Source: Cyanodermella asteris | Taxonomy: Eukaryota; Ascomycota; Lecanoromycetes; Ostropales; Stictidaceae | NCBI GenBank assembly: GCA_900618795.1 | Contig: UYJD01000005.1 | Location: 590,811-654,810 of the forward strand | Reading direction: 5' to 3' | Length of the DNA: 64,000 nt | Part shown: one piece after another, positions 33,401 through 45,100 of the stretch | Layout: each line of letters opens with the position of its first letter | How positions within the stretch are numbered: position 1 is the first letter of the stretch | The notes under the pieces: model-generated | Seen by the model: the letters and a program-made list of their open reading frames with translations, nothing else | Database searches by the model: none | Told to the model about the DNA's origin: nothing | Made by a program: the position numbers and the translations under genes

Positions 33401-34690
33401 ATGGCGCCTTCTACGCAAGCCCCGCAGCAGTACAAGCAATCCTCGAGGAAGGGCAAGAAGGCCTGGCGCAAAAATGTCGACATCTCGCAGGTGCAGGAGG
33501 GGCTTAACACCGCCCGCGACGAAGTCATCAAGACCGGCGGCATTATTGCCGAGAAACCCTCTTCAGAACTGTTCGTGCTTGACACCACCGGTTCCGATAA
33601 AATTCAGAAAAATGTTATTAGGATTACGAAGCAGCTCAAGGCAGACCAGATCATCGCCGAGCGCTCGAAAATTCCCGCCGTCGATTCTCGGAAAAGAGCA
33701 GCGACCACAAATGGTATTCTGGCGCCTAGCGCGAAGAAGAGAAAAGGTGCATATGTGACACCGAATGAGCTACAGCGCTTGCAAGACCGTGCATACGGAG
33801 GGGCTGCGACAGAGAAGGATATTATAGCTACTGGAGAGGTGGCCGTTGAGGATCCTTGGGCGCCAAAGGTTGTCAAGGCCGATCCGAGATTTTCCTTTCT
33901 ACCCAAGGAGAAACCGACGACGATCCCGACGACCATCAAGGAAGCCCCTATCTCACTGCTAGAAAATGGCAAAGCAGTACCCGCTGTTGTCAAGCCAAAA
34001 CCCGGTACCAGTTACAATCCAGTGTTTGAGGACTGGGATCAACTGTTGAACGAGGAGGGGAACAAAGAGGTCGAAGCGGAACGTAAACGATTGCTGGAAG
34101 CCCAAGCGGAACAAGAAAAGCAGGCGCAGATTGCAGCTGCCCAGGCAGAAGCGGAGCGGGGCGAGTACTACACCGAGGACGAGAGCGTATGGGAAGGTAT
34201 CGAGAGCGAGGTCGAGGGCGAGGAACTCAAAAAGAAGCGCCCGGAGCGGAAGACGCCAGCACAGCGAAACAAGGTCAAGAGACGACAAGCAGCGGAGCGG
34301 GAGGCGAAGCATCAGGCGCGCATGACGGAGCGAATGAATCGAGGTAAACAAAACAAGGCGACAGAAGATGGAGACGGCAAGTCTCGCAGAGATGTCGTTC
34401 CTGCGCCAGCTGAGGAATCTTTTGATGAGGAGATTGATGATCGGAAGCTGCGAAGACGGAAGCTGGGTACGATTCCAATCCCGGAGAAGCCGCTCGAGGT
34501 TGTCTTGCCAGATGAGCTTCAGGACTCACTCCGAATGCTGAAGCCGGAAGGTAATCTCCTCAAGGATCGGTTCAGGAATTATCTTGTCGCTGGAAAAGTT
34601 GAGACGAGACGTCCGGGGTTCCAGGCCAAGAAGGCGAGGAAGAAGGCCACCGAGAAGTGGACGTACAAGGACTTCGCGATACAGATCTAG
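33401..34690 (+). CDS. NOP53: Nop53-like 60S ribosome assembly factor
   Basis: Nucleolar factor that recruits the Mtr4-exosome to pre-60S particles for 7S pre-rRNA trimming; homologue of human PICT1/GLTSCR2. Single exon, 429 residues. It begins MAPSTQAPQQYKQSSRKGKKAWRK-type basic sequence, as family members do. SELFVLDTTG at about residues 58-67 fits the arch-interaction motif (L-F-x-hydrophobic-D) that binds the Mtr4 arch domain. The middle has a long charged helix (KEVEAERKRLLEAQAEQEKQ) and acidic ESVWEGIESEVEGEE. The C-terminal Nop53 region includes KRPERKTPAQRNKVKRRQ, LPDELQDSLRMLKPEGNLLKDRF and the end KWTYKDFAIQI. The ATG at 33401 is the first in frame. Confidence 0.93.
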   Translation: MAPSTQAPQQYKQSSRKGKKAWRKNVDISQVQEGLNTARDEVIKTGGIIAEKPSSELFVLDTTGSDKIQKNVIRITKQLKADQIIAERSKIPAVDSRKRAATTNGILAPSAKKRKGAYVTPNELQRLQDRAYGGAATEKDIIATGEVAVEDPWAPKVVKADPRFSFLPKEKPTTIPTTIKEAPISLLENGKAVPAVVKPKPGTSYNPVFEDWDQLLNEEGNKEVEAERKRLLEAQAEQEKQAQIAAAQAEAERGEYYTEDESVWEGIESEVEGEELKKKRPERKTPAQRNKVKRRQAAEREAKHQARMTERMNRGKQNKATEDGDGKSRRDVVPAPAEESFDEEIDDRKLRRRKLGTIPIPEKPLEVVLPDELQDSLRMLKPEGNLLKDRFRNYLVAGKVETRRPGFQAKKARKKATEKWTYKDFAIQI

Positions 34691-35038
34691 ACGAGTTTAT
34701 TGACCAGACGAATTTCATGACACCTTGCCTCCATTTGAGCTCTACTAATGTACTAAGTCTGTATGTTTACGTGAGCTCTCTTAACACGATCCCGCATGTA
34801 AGCACACGGTCGTCATGCATACCTAGATCTTATCAATTGCATGAATACTGTTGCTTCATCATGCATAAGCTCTCAAGGACTAGTTTGGGAGTTACAGCCA
34901 CAATCTAAGCATAGTTCGCGTTTGGGATGTAAGCTCGCAGATCAGCCACTCAAACCCGGAATTGCTCACAGGAGGCATCACGTGATTTTACGCGTATGAG
35001 ATCGAATTCGACGACTTACTTTCCACTGCATATAGGTG
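34691..35038. other. Intergenic region NOP53 - twin ABC gene
   Basis: 348 bp in tandem arrangement: 3' end of NOP53 and promoter of the ABC gene. Nothing else recognised. Confidence 0.45.
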
Positions 35039-37307
35039 ATGGTCGCAAGAAACCCCAAGATACGTACTCGTGCTGCGGAAAGCGTAGTGCTATATCATGC
35101 TGTCAAGGGCAGGCCGGAGCCCCGGGTTCCCTTGGTAGCACTTCGACAAGCCAATATTTACCGACACGCTCCTCATGGCGGACAAGACAGCTCAGTAACC
35201 CCGTTGTTCGCTAGACTCTACTTCGCCCTCGACTCGGACAAAGCAAACAAAGAGCGCTGGGCAGTGATCACCAGAGGTGGCTCGCTGATTCGGACACAGT
35301 TCCTGCAGGCGCTACAAGGCCATTTTACATCTGTGCCGCCAACAGCTCGATCATGGCCCTATTTGGCTTCGGACGAGCTCACAGCCAGGGACGGTGTCAC
35401 GCGACGAGAGCCTTCTCAGGCCATCAGCTATGTGGGCTTCGCTAATCAAGCTGCTGGAGCCGGTAGCTCGGGGACCCAAGGAGCCTATCTTGCTGCCCGG
35501 TACGAGAGCAGGCGAGAAAGCACAGACTGGTCTTTGCTGGACTATTTGAGGGGGACCGTCAGTCTGAATCTATCCGAGGAACAAGTTCTAAAGGCCCAAG
35601 AACTCGAAAAGGACCCCACTTTCGAGCGCGTTATTCAAGACTTCAAGCTGGGAAATCTCCTCACCCTGCCAGTCGGTAATCTGAGCAATGGACAAACGCG
35701 CAGAGCCCGCATTGCAAAGTCTGTCCTCAAAAAGCCAGAACTGCTTCTGCTCGATGAGCCTTTTGCGGGTCTCGATCCAGTCAACACCGAAAGTCTCAAC
35801 AAATTGCTGGCTGGCTTGGCTGAAGAAAGCAAACCTCGAATAATGCTCTCTCTTGAGCCCAAGGATGTTCCAGGGTGGATCACGCACGTCGTCCACCTCG
35901 AGATGGATGGCTCCATAATAGCTATCGGCGACAAGACTAATGTCTTCAAGGCTGACAAGGAGCTGGCGTTCATGGCCCATGTCTACGCAAAGCCGCCGGA
36001 ACGTCGAAGTTACAAATTCAATGATCCCGAAAGACAAAGAAAGATGGAGCTTCTACGAGAAAAGACTCTTGGACTGGTGGTTAAACACGAAAGCCGGTTG
36101 CACAGGTCGATGCCAGAGCGAGATCAACGAGCTCATGCCAGGAAGATAGATCCAAATTTCTGTTTTTGGGACAGCCCTCCCGAGCCTGCTAAGGATGCAA
36201 ATTTGGAATCGAAGCCCTTGGTAGAGATGAATGGCGTCCAAGTCAAGTACGGAAGCAAGTGTGTATTGGGCGATTGGACCCAGGAGGTACAAGGCGAACG
36301 AAAGGAAGGCTTCCACTGGCAAGTGAAACAAGGCGAGCGCTGGGGCGTCTTTGGCCCAAATGGTAAGCTTTAATGCTATGTTCGTTTCACTAAAGCTGAC
36401 ACGCCCAGGGTCTGGCAAGACTACACTGATATCACTCCTCACTTCGGACCATCCACAAGCGTATTCTCTCCCATTGAAGATTTTCGGTCGATCTCGTCTC
36501 CCGACGCCTGGTGAACTTGGTTTGTCCGTTTTCGATCTCCAATCTCGAATTGGCCACTCTTCGCCAGAAGTGCATACATACTTTCCCAAACACTTTAGCC
36601 TACGACAGACGTTGGAAAGTGCGTGGGCCGATGCATTTCATAGCAAGGCCAGGGTCAGCTACGAAAATGATAAGACCATCACTGCCGCTCTCGAATGGTT
36701 CAGAAAGGAGCTCGACCCCTCGTACACCACCAAAGACGACCCCCTCAACGTGATGTTCAAAAACAAGAATGCAGGCGAAAAGCTTGTTAAGAGATGGCCT
36801 CGTTATCGTAAGACAAGGTGGGCATCATCCCTCGTTAAGGCTTACGAGGCCTGGTACGAGTCGGAGGCCGACTGGGCCGACGAGATCAGATTCTCCGACC
36901 TGTCTCTTGCAGCGCAGCGGGTGGCGTTGTTCCTGCGGGCGGTTATCAAGAAGCCCGACATTGTCGTCCTGGACGAGGCATTCAGCGGCATGGACGAGGA
37001 GAGCCGGAAGAAGTGCATGCTCTTCTTGGCACATGGCGATCAGAAATGGATGAGGGCGCCGTTCTACACGCTGATGGGCATACACCCGAAGATGGACTCG
37101 CCCTTGCAGCAGCTGGGAAAGTCGAGAATTAGCGGTCTGGAACCGAGGCAGGCGTTGATATGTATAAGTCATCGCCAGGAGGAGCTGCCTTTCGTTGTTG
37201 ACAAATGGCTACGGCTGCCTGAGGCTAACGAAGGCAAGCCAGTCGTCTTTGGACAGATCGATAGAGAGGCCGACTGGTGGGCAGACATTTGGGGGGCTGA
37301 GAAATAG
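35039..37307 (+). CDS. Soluble twin-ABC ATPase, YDR061W-like
   Basis: Protein with two ATP-binding cassettes and no membrane segments, like yeast YDR061W and resembling bacterial ModF; function in fungi is poorly known. Two exons, 35039-36362 and 36409-37307 (intron GTAAGC...CCAG splits the second Walker A), 740 residues. Cassette 1: the Walker A position reads GGSLIRTQ (near residue 80) and lacks the GKT core, but signature LSNGQTRRARIA (near 214) and Walker B LLLLDEPFAGLD are intact. Cassette 2: Walker A GPNGSGKTT is intact, the signature is degenerate (DLSLAAQRVALFL, near 604), Walker B is VVLDEAFSGMD. Thus one of the two composite ATP sites looks active and the other dead. The start at 35039 places a first strand (VPLVALRQANIYRH) correctly; upstream has no better ATG. 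Confidence 0.88.
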
Positions 37308-37697
37308 ATATCGGAGCTACTCGTCGGCATTTCTTTTACATTCTCAGAATCTGAGCGTCCTCTTCGAAAGCTGCATTAAAGTGTTGTTTTTCTGGTAGTT
37401 GCAAGTGTCCGCCATATCAGTACGACTGAACAGATCGTACATGATAAATCAGCTCAGTTATAAGACACAAGTCGCCACTCGTGGGATAAGGGGTTGAAGG
37501 AGCGGATTAGGTTGCGATGACGAGCTGGCCCTTCGAGCCGCATTCCGCATGCTTGACTTCACACCCGAAGCGCTGCTCGAAGCGCCTCGAATGACTAAAT
37601 CGCAGGGTCAGATCTCGCATTTCTCATCCGTTCCATAGAAAGTCAATCCTTTTAGTCTGAGCACTTTTCCCTCCTCTTTTGCGTATATATATCCACC
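37308..37697. promoter_or_regulatory. Intergenic region with TATA element before the reductase
   Basis: 390 bp. The sequence TATATATAT at 37684-37692 lies only about six bases before the first in-frame ATG of the reductase (37698), but 105 bp before the second one (37797). If it is a working TATA box, transcripts would begin inside the first 100 bases of the long frame. No gene seen. Confidence 0.5.
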
Positions 37698-38875
37698 ATG
37701 TTTGCTCGTACTATCAGAATGTCTTCCGCCCCATCTCGTCTTTCCCAAGTTTCTCATCATCTTGCCTCTTCTCAGCGACTTTCACAACAGACCAGAATGG
37801 CTCACAACGGCACTCTTTTGAAGCTCAACACCGGGTAAGCAATGCTCTTCGGTTTTCTATGACTTGTTATGGTCGGCTGCCTGCCGCCGTGCTCCTCACG
37901 TGCTCTTTGTCTTGGCCCCACGCGACGCGGCCTCCATCCGACCCAACTCTAACCTCTTCTAGGGCCACCATCCCGGCCATTGGCTTCGGTACCTGGCAGG
38001 ATGCTGACGCGCAAGCGAATGCCGTCGAGACCGCCTTGAAGGCAGGCTACCGCCACATCGACACGGCGCGCATCTACGGCACCGAGCCCGGCGTCGCCAA
38101 AGGCATCAAAGCCTCCGGTGTACCGCGCAGGGACATCTTCATCACGACCAAGCTGTGGAACAATTCACACCACCCCGACGACGTCGAAGCAGCCCTCGAC
38201 GCCTCGCTCAAGGACCTTGACACCGATTACGTCGATCTCTATTTGATGCATTGGCCGTCGCCCTTCGCTCGCGGCAACGAATTGTTGCCCAGAGACTCCG
38301 ACGGCAAGATCAAGTCCGGCAAAGACGCCGGCTACGACTTTGTCGACACCTACAAAGCCATGGAAAAGACGATCAAGAGCGCCAAGGCCAAGGCCATCGG
38401 CGTCTCGAACTCCAGCAAAGCGGAGCTGGAGCGCCTGTTGAAGGAGTCCAGCGTGAAGCCTGCAGCTCACCAGATCGAGCTGCACCCGTACCTGACCCAG
38501 AAATCCTTTTTCGACTGGCACACCCAGAACGGCATCCACGTCACGCAGTACTCGCCCTTTGGCAACCAGAACGAGATCTACAGCTCAGGCAAGGAGCTGG
38601 GCAAGCTGATCGACGACCCCGCACTGGCGGAGATCGGTCAGAAGTATGGCAAGTCGGGCGCGCAGGTCGCGCTGGCGTGGGGCATTGCGCATGGACGAAC
38701 AGTTATCCCGAAGAGCAAGACGCCGTCCAGGATTGCGGCCAACTTGGAAGGAGACTTCAAGCTGGACGCAGAGGATATCAAGAAGGTTGATGCGCTGGAC
38801 AAGAAGTTGAGGTTCAATGACCCAAGTGGAAGCTTCGGGTGGAACTTCTACGCCGATCTTGAGGGTAAGAAATAG
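37698..38875 (+). CDS. Aldo-keto reductase
   Basis: NADPH-dependent aldo-keto reductase that reduces carbonyls to alcohols, similar to fungal glycerol/xylose-type reductases. Two exons, 37698-37834 and 37963-38875 (intron GTAAGC...CTAG), 349 residues from the first ATG. The catalytic tetrad is seen in HIDTARIYG (Asp, Tyr), TTKLWNN (Lys) and LMHWPSP (His). Cofactor-binding pieces are AIGVSNSS, QIELHPYLTQ and VIPKSKTPSRI. The barrel starts at LLKLNTGATIPAIGFGTWQ, so the second ATG (37797, MAHNGTLLKL) alone would give a normal 316-residue enzyme. The extra 33 residues have five Arg, many Ser and no acidic residue (MFARTIRMSSAPSRLSQ), like a mitochondrial presequence. Substrate not predictable. 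Confidence 0.92.
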
Positions 38876-41800
38876 AGTGACCAGCAGCCTGGTTCTAAAG
38901 CAATAATTGACTGTCGGGACACCAATCGCATGTATCATAAATTACGATTTTTCGAATGCTGCCCGGTCTTGCCAAAGGCAACTTGAACCGATGTGCTTGG
39001 GGCCGTGCCTCGGGTGACCTGGTCATTCTACCGGCGCCACCATCTGGGATTTTCCTGTCTGCCACCATGCATAAATTAAGGTATCAAGCTAACCGCCAGC
39101 CTTCAGCCTCACGTTGATCAGACCGTCAGCAGTAAGTAGACACTAATCCGAGACGCGGACCGACCGAGAGGCTGGAGCAGACGGAGCTTAGTCAGCTCCA
39201 AAGACAAGCCCTTCGACTTCGAGCCGCCCAATCTTTCACTATTTCATCAGTTCCGCACTCCGAATATTCGCTGCTTCTTGATGTTGGTCTGGAAACCCCG
39301 CGATGCACGTCTCATTAGCTTTTGGCGGCATCCTGAGCGGTTCTCTTCGTGAGCGACGCATTGTGAGTATATTGGACTATTGGCCTGGGTATGGAAATTT
39401 TCCAGACGATTAGGATATTGCGTGCCATGTTTCCTCCTCAAGCTCGGCAGGTCCACCGAAAGCCTCAGTGCGAGGCTGGCGGGCGTGAAAGAGGCCGTGA
39501 GACGCTGTCTTTGAGCATCTGTATGTTCTAGTAACTGGTTCGAGCTTCCTGTCGCTCTGCTCCATTTTCTGTGCTTTAGAACCGGGCCGTTATACGCGTC
39601 TCCGTGCAAATGGCTCTTGTTTTGCCATCGGCCAAAGCACCGTTTGCCAAATTTTGGTGCTGGTGTTGGTCATCAGACGACTTGGAACAGGACGGTAAGG
39701 ATTCGGGTTGGAGATGCTGAGGAAGCGAAACTCGTTGTTGACTCCGATGACGAGGACGGGCATGTGCCCAGACCGACCAAGAAGTATCGATAGCAACCAG
39801 GCCGGGGTAGTGGCTCCTTACATGTCTCTTGTGCGTGCCGGTTTCTGTATTTTCTTCTCAGTACGTCATGTTGTGGCATGCTTTCGCAATGGTGTATACG
39901 ACAGTCATGGTGAACGAAAAAGCAAATTCTGTTCCATCAATGTATTTTTCATCACATAAGTTTACAGTTTCAATTTCAATATATTCAAAGCGAGGTCTTC
40001 TTGGTGCTCTCAGACTGCCGATCTGATCGACGAACGCAAGGAGGAGATTCCCACCTGGGAACGCCCCTGTCAAATCCTTCGTCAGAATCTGCGCGGCATG
40101 GCTTGGACGGTCCCGCAGGGATGAGCGTCTGGGAATCGGACCGCACTTGTAGTCTGAGTGGTGCAGGTTTGCGCGATTGGCAAGAAACCTCGTGAACCAC
40201 GAGTCGTGGACCGAGCTGGAGTTCATCGTCCTGGCGAGCGCAGCGCCCTCCGTCAACAAACCTCAACCGCATCTCGACATAGCTCTCAAGCATCGAGGCT
40301 AGGCAATGTCACGAATGTCTTGAACAGCCAAGCATGATTGGAGGTGAGTCGCGTGGAAATAGTCAACGTTACTGGTGCTCCAGCCAACTGGTGAGTAAGC
40401 TGCACCTGACCGTATGTTCCCAGTAAGATCAGTCAAGCATCATCGATCGACATTGAGGATCTGCCGATCCAGCTATTTGTACCTGGCCTCATTCAGATGA
40501 TTGCTGAATCTGCTCGGACACGCTTACTCGCACGGGCAGTTATTGCAAGGATCTAACGCCACGTTCCTGGGGAAGTAAGCAGCCTTCCGAACTACCCATG
40601 CTCGGTCAATGTCAGGCAGGAGCTGAGCAAGGGCAACCCCGGATAGGTAGTGTGACGTCCACGCTTGTATCATTCTCCTCGCTGGGGTTCTATAATCGCC
40701 GTGAGTGCGCTGGTCGTGTTTCTTCAATATCAGCACGAAGTTGGAAACTTTTTTCTTCTCGTAAAGATGTTCTCTGTCAGGTGTGCTCCCGACGAACATC
40801 GGGGCAGGATCGAAACGTGAATCGTGCTTCTTCGCTCTTGCTCCGAGATGAAAAGATAAGATTTACACGAGCTCGCCCTTGGCCCATCCGGAGCGCCTTG
40901 TTTTCGACCATCGGCTGACTTGAATCCATTTCGATGGCTTGTACAACAGTCACAAGTTCTGATCAGCACTTTGTGTGCGTGCATCTACCCACTCTCGAGC
41001 AGCTCAGTCCCACTCCCGCTGATCCAACTGGGAAAACCGCTCAGACCCGACCTAGACGTGAGGAACGAGGGTATAGATTCCTTTCTGCAAGGAAAACTGA
41101 AAACTATATGAAAAAGCTTCGTGTTAAGCACATTTCACTATTTCATGGATGCTAAAGGGCTCGGGATGCTTTGGGTGCAATGGCAAGGAGCCGAGGTGCC
41201 AGTCGATAAATTTCAATGACCGGCCCATCACTTGCTTGTGAGCGAAACGTTGATGCGAAATCTGAGAAGTTACAGGGACTCTTCGACAGACTGGGGATAG
41301 GAAGGATGATGAAGAAACTAGGACGCTCATTTAATTGATACATGCGTGAGATGGGGGCAGCCAGACGTGTAAGCGGATAGAATGAGAAATGAAGAGGGTT
41401 ATTGAAATCCCCTGGCATGCGTCCCGGAAACCCATGGGCGTAGTTGGCGCAATTCTCACGAACAAGTTGCAATGATGATCGAAAGCGCAATAACGATATT
41501 CATTGCATATACCCGGGTATAGTCGTTCCCCAAACTTGAAGCTCCAAAGCCGATGGACTTTTAGCGCAGATTCCCGAGGATCCTCCCTTTTCCCGAAGCA
41601 AACGTGAAGAAGAAATAGCCCATGAACCCCTTAAATCCTGGTCACGCTTTCGCTGTTTGTTTTGGCTCTGCATCCGTGTTTATCGCGTAATCGGGGCCGA
41701 TCATCAAGAAGTTCAGGGACCCAAAGTCCTAGGCCCAAATTTGTGGGGAAAACACCCGGAACCGGAAGAGTAAAGCATAAGAAATATTGAGATAAAATAA

Positions 41801-42165
41801 TAGTGTCAAAAGCGCAAGGAATATAGCCAGGCCCGCCGATCCAAGGCGCAATGGTGTACGGCCATCAAAAAGGACAATTCAGTGTCCTGTCTCTCTGCGC
41901 TTATCCTGTTTGTGATTCTCCAAACATTGGAATCCTCCTTTCGTCCGCCCTCGTTTTCTTGCCCCAACTCCAGGTCTCCCAGCTCCGGGTATCTGTACAG
42001 CCGATAAAATCTCCATATGAACAAAGGTCGTAACGCCAAAACTCAAAAGGCATGGTTGAATCGTTGGTATCATCATGTGCCGCTCAGCTTCGTGTGTTTT
42101 TTGGAATCGTCCCACCTCGTGTCCAAGCTCATTCTTGCTTGCGCATCCGTCTCTTGCATGTCCAA
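38876..42165. other. Gene-poor region, 3.3 kb
   Basis: Convergent spacer between the reductase and MED15 3' ends, unusually long for two converging genes in this genome. The longest open frames are about 100-130 residues, overlap on both strands and have no recognisable domain. I found no tRNA box pair, no inverted terminal repeats and no obvious tandem repeat. It could contain a non-coding RNA or an eroded gene, but the sequence alone does not show it. Confidence 0.4.
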
Positions 42166-45100
42166 TCACTCATCCCACGTCATCTCGAATGCTTTGGCCC
42201 AGTCAGGCTCCGCCTTGGTGCCAGACTTGCCGGACGCTGGCGTCTTCGTGCCTGCCGCGCCCTTGGGCTTGCTTTGCGTTGTCGTGGCACCAGCTGTTTT
42301 GTTATCCGAAAACATCATGTCATCCCAGCCCGTATTCCCGTTGAAGGCTATGTCGCCACCGAACAATTCTTCCAGGCCTCCAGTATAAGCGCTTCCGTTT
42401 AGTGCTTCCGCAGTTCCATACATGCCGCTATCCCACGGGCCCATTCCACCACCAAAGTCGAAGTCAAAGTCCATTCGGTCTGCGTTGCCGTCGGCAGCAC
42501 CGACATCCTTGACCTTGACGTGATCAATTTGCATGGCATCGCTCGCTTTTGGCGTCTTGGGACTGGTGGCGCTCTTGTCATTGGGCTTATCGGTAGTCTC
42601 TGGGCTTGTCTTACTATCAGGGGTGAGACTTGCAAGGGTTTCGCTCGGAATCGGCACAGGTAGGATTTCGGCAAGGTGCTGTGCTGTGATCGACGTGCCA
42701 GCCCATAGATCCTGAGGCGGGGTTGGTGGAGCCTGTGTCTGTTTACCAGGCAGCTTGCCGGACGGCATTGCAGGTGTAGCAGGCTTACTGCTGCTGCCAG
42801 CTGTGCTCATGCTTTGTGGAGTTCGCGGGGCGTTGCTGTTGGCTCCCGTCGCTGTTCTGCTCATTGAAACGCCGCCAGGGACGAGTGCTTTTGCTTGACT
42901 TGTTGGACTGTTTTTGGACGCCGACTTCTCCATTTTAATAGCTGGATTCTTACTCTTGCCCTCATCGTCCAAGTTCCAGGCCTTGCGCATGTTACTGAGG
43001 GCAAATTCAAGAGGATCTTCGGGCATCTCCTCCTCGTGTGCAGTGTCGATGTGCTTCTGCAGATCTTCCTTTGACGTGAACGCGATCTTGCTGTTTGCAC
43101 AAGCCTCGTGCTTGCACTTGAACTGTCGCTGAGCAGGGGTGGTCTGGGGGCTTCGTTCCTTGATCTGCGGCGAGCTTGTTGGCGGAGAAGGCACTGGTGT
43201 CCCATGTATACCAACTTTTCGCTTCTTGTTTGTCGGGATTGAAAGCTCTCCGCTGAAGGACTTTGCGTTCGATGCGTATTGCGGGACACCCTGCGCGTGA
43301 GTGAAAGAGAAGCTCTTCTCGTCGGTTGGGGCCGGTGGAGGTTGGTCCTTGGCCACCCTCTTTGTCGAACCCTTCCGCTGTGGATCAGCCTTGCTCATGG
43401 GAGCTTCAGGTGCCTTGAATTGTGGCTGACCATGCTGCGCTGGTGTCGTCTCAGACTGGTCCTGCTGGCTCGGATTGCGCAGCTGCGTGACCTTGACGGC
43501 AGCTTGCTTGAGCCTTGTCAAAGAGCTGGCCAGGTCAATGTAGTTCACCGTCAACTGATCAACAACTCTAGGCCCGCGCGGGTTGGTAGTGTCGTACTGC
43601 TTCCTGACGAGCAAGCTCACCTGTATCAGTTGTTTCAGCTCCTTCTCTTTTTCCACTAGCGGCTGTTCAGGGTGGCAGTGTTGGTAGTACTGCATCAAGA
43701 TGGTGTCAATCTGGGAAAGCATCTTGTATGATCCCATCAAGACCGAATCGACAGATTGTCGTTGATGATCTGTGTACTTGGCCTCTGACGCCGGTGGCAG
43801 AGTTTGTGCCGCTTCAGCCCGCCATTGCTTGTACTTGTTGAGAGTATCGGCGCTGACCGTCGTTGGCTGGAGTGAGATTACGGGTTTCTGCGACGGTTGC
43901 TGGCTCGACCCTGCAGTGGCATGGCTCAGCGGTTGCTGACCAGATGCTTTTTGCTGCTGCGGCTGCATCGCCTGTGTCTTTGCCAGGTTGGGGTTAGGCA
44001 CCTCGACAACGTCGTCACTGCTCGGTCGTTTGGTGGGTTGCTTCAGCGGCTGGGCCTGCGTCTGGGGCTGAGATTGGTTCTGTGCTTTGCCTTTCGACTG
44101 CTGAGCTTGTGCGTTGTTGCCACCGGCTTGAGGTTGCGGATGCTGCACGGCATTCATGTTTGGCCTCTGCTGATTTGGTTGCTGATTCTGAGTTCTCTGC
44201 TGCAACATTTTGGCCTGTGCCATCTGAGCCCAGCGACGACGGATTTCATCGTTACTGAGATTCGCCATAGCCGGCCATTTGGCTCTGATCTGGTCACATT
44301 GGGCATCTGGCAGACCGGGTACGTTCGGGGCCATTGCAGGATTTCCAGAAGCTGCACCGGCCACAGACATGGCCTGGGGATTTTGGCCGGGCTGCTGATT
44401 GGCAGGCTGTTGTCCTTCCCGCTTCTTAGCAAATTGCATGAAGTGCATAGTTTGAAGCTTCTTGATATTTGTCAAGACCTGAGAATTTAGGCCCTTCTGT
44501 TGTGCGAAGCTCTTCAGCTGACCCCACTTTCGAACATTGTCAGGAATGTTGGGAATGAATCGCTTGAGGTTGTCGACTGGAAATGGAATCTCATCCATCT
44601 TCTTCTCCTGCTCTGAGCTCAAGGGCGGCAGGTTCCCAGGCTGGCCCATTCCCTTGGCAACTTGATTTGCCTGTGGCTGCTGCGGCTGCGATGGATGTTG
44701 TTGCTGCGACTGCGGACCCTGTTGTTGTTGTTGCTGTGGTTGTTGCTGCTGCTGCTGCTGTTGCATGGGCTGAGAGGCGGACTGTGGCTGGGGCATGTTA
44801 CCGTTCATCTTATTTGAAAAGTTGGCAACTTGCTGTTTCTGCTTCAGATTCTGGTAGATGATGAACTGTTGTGGGATTGACTGCCTCATCAGCTTATCCC
44901 TTACGTGCGGAGGCAGCTGCTGGAAGTCCTTTTGCATTTGCGCTTGTTCTTGGGGAGTCGGCATTCTCATGCCCGGATTCTGTCCGTTAGGTTGGCCGGG
45001 GTTAGGCGTCATGGGAGGACCTTGTGGCGAAGGTCCAGGCTGTTGCCGGAAAGGCTGGTTGAGAGTTGAGATGGTCGGTGTATTACCCGGCCCTGATGTG

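Noticed and set aside
39480-39545. GGTTCGAGC motif as a possible tRNA B box
   Set aside because: The final CC of the box and a matching A box at the right distance are missing.
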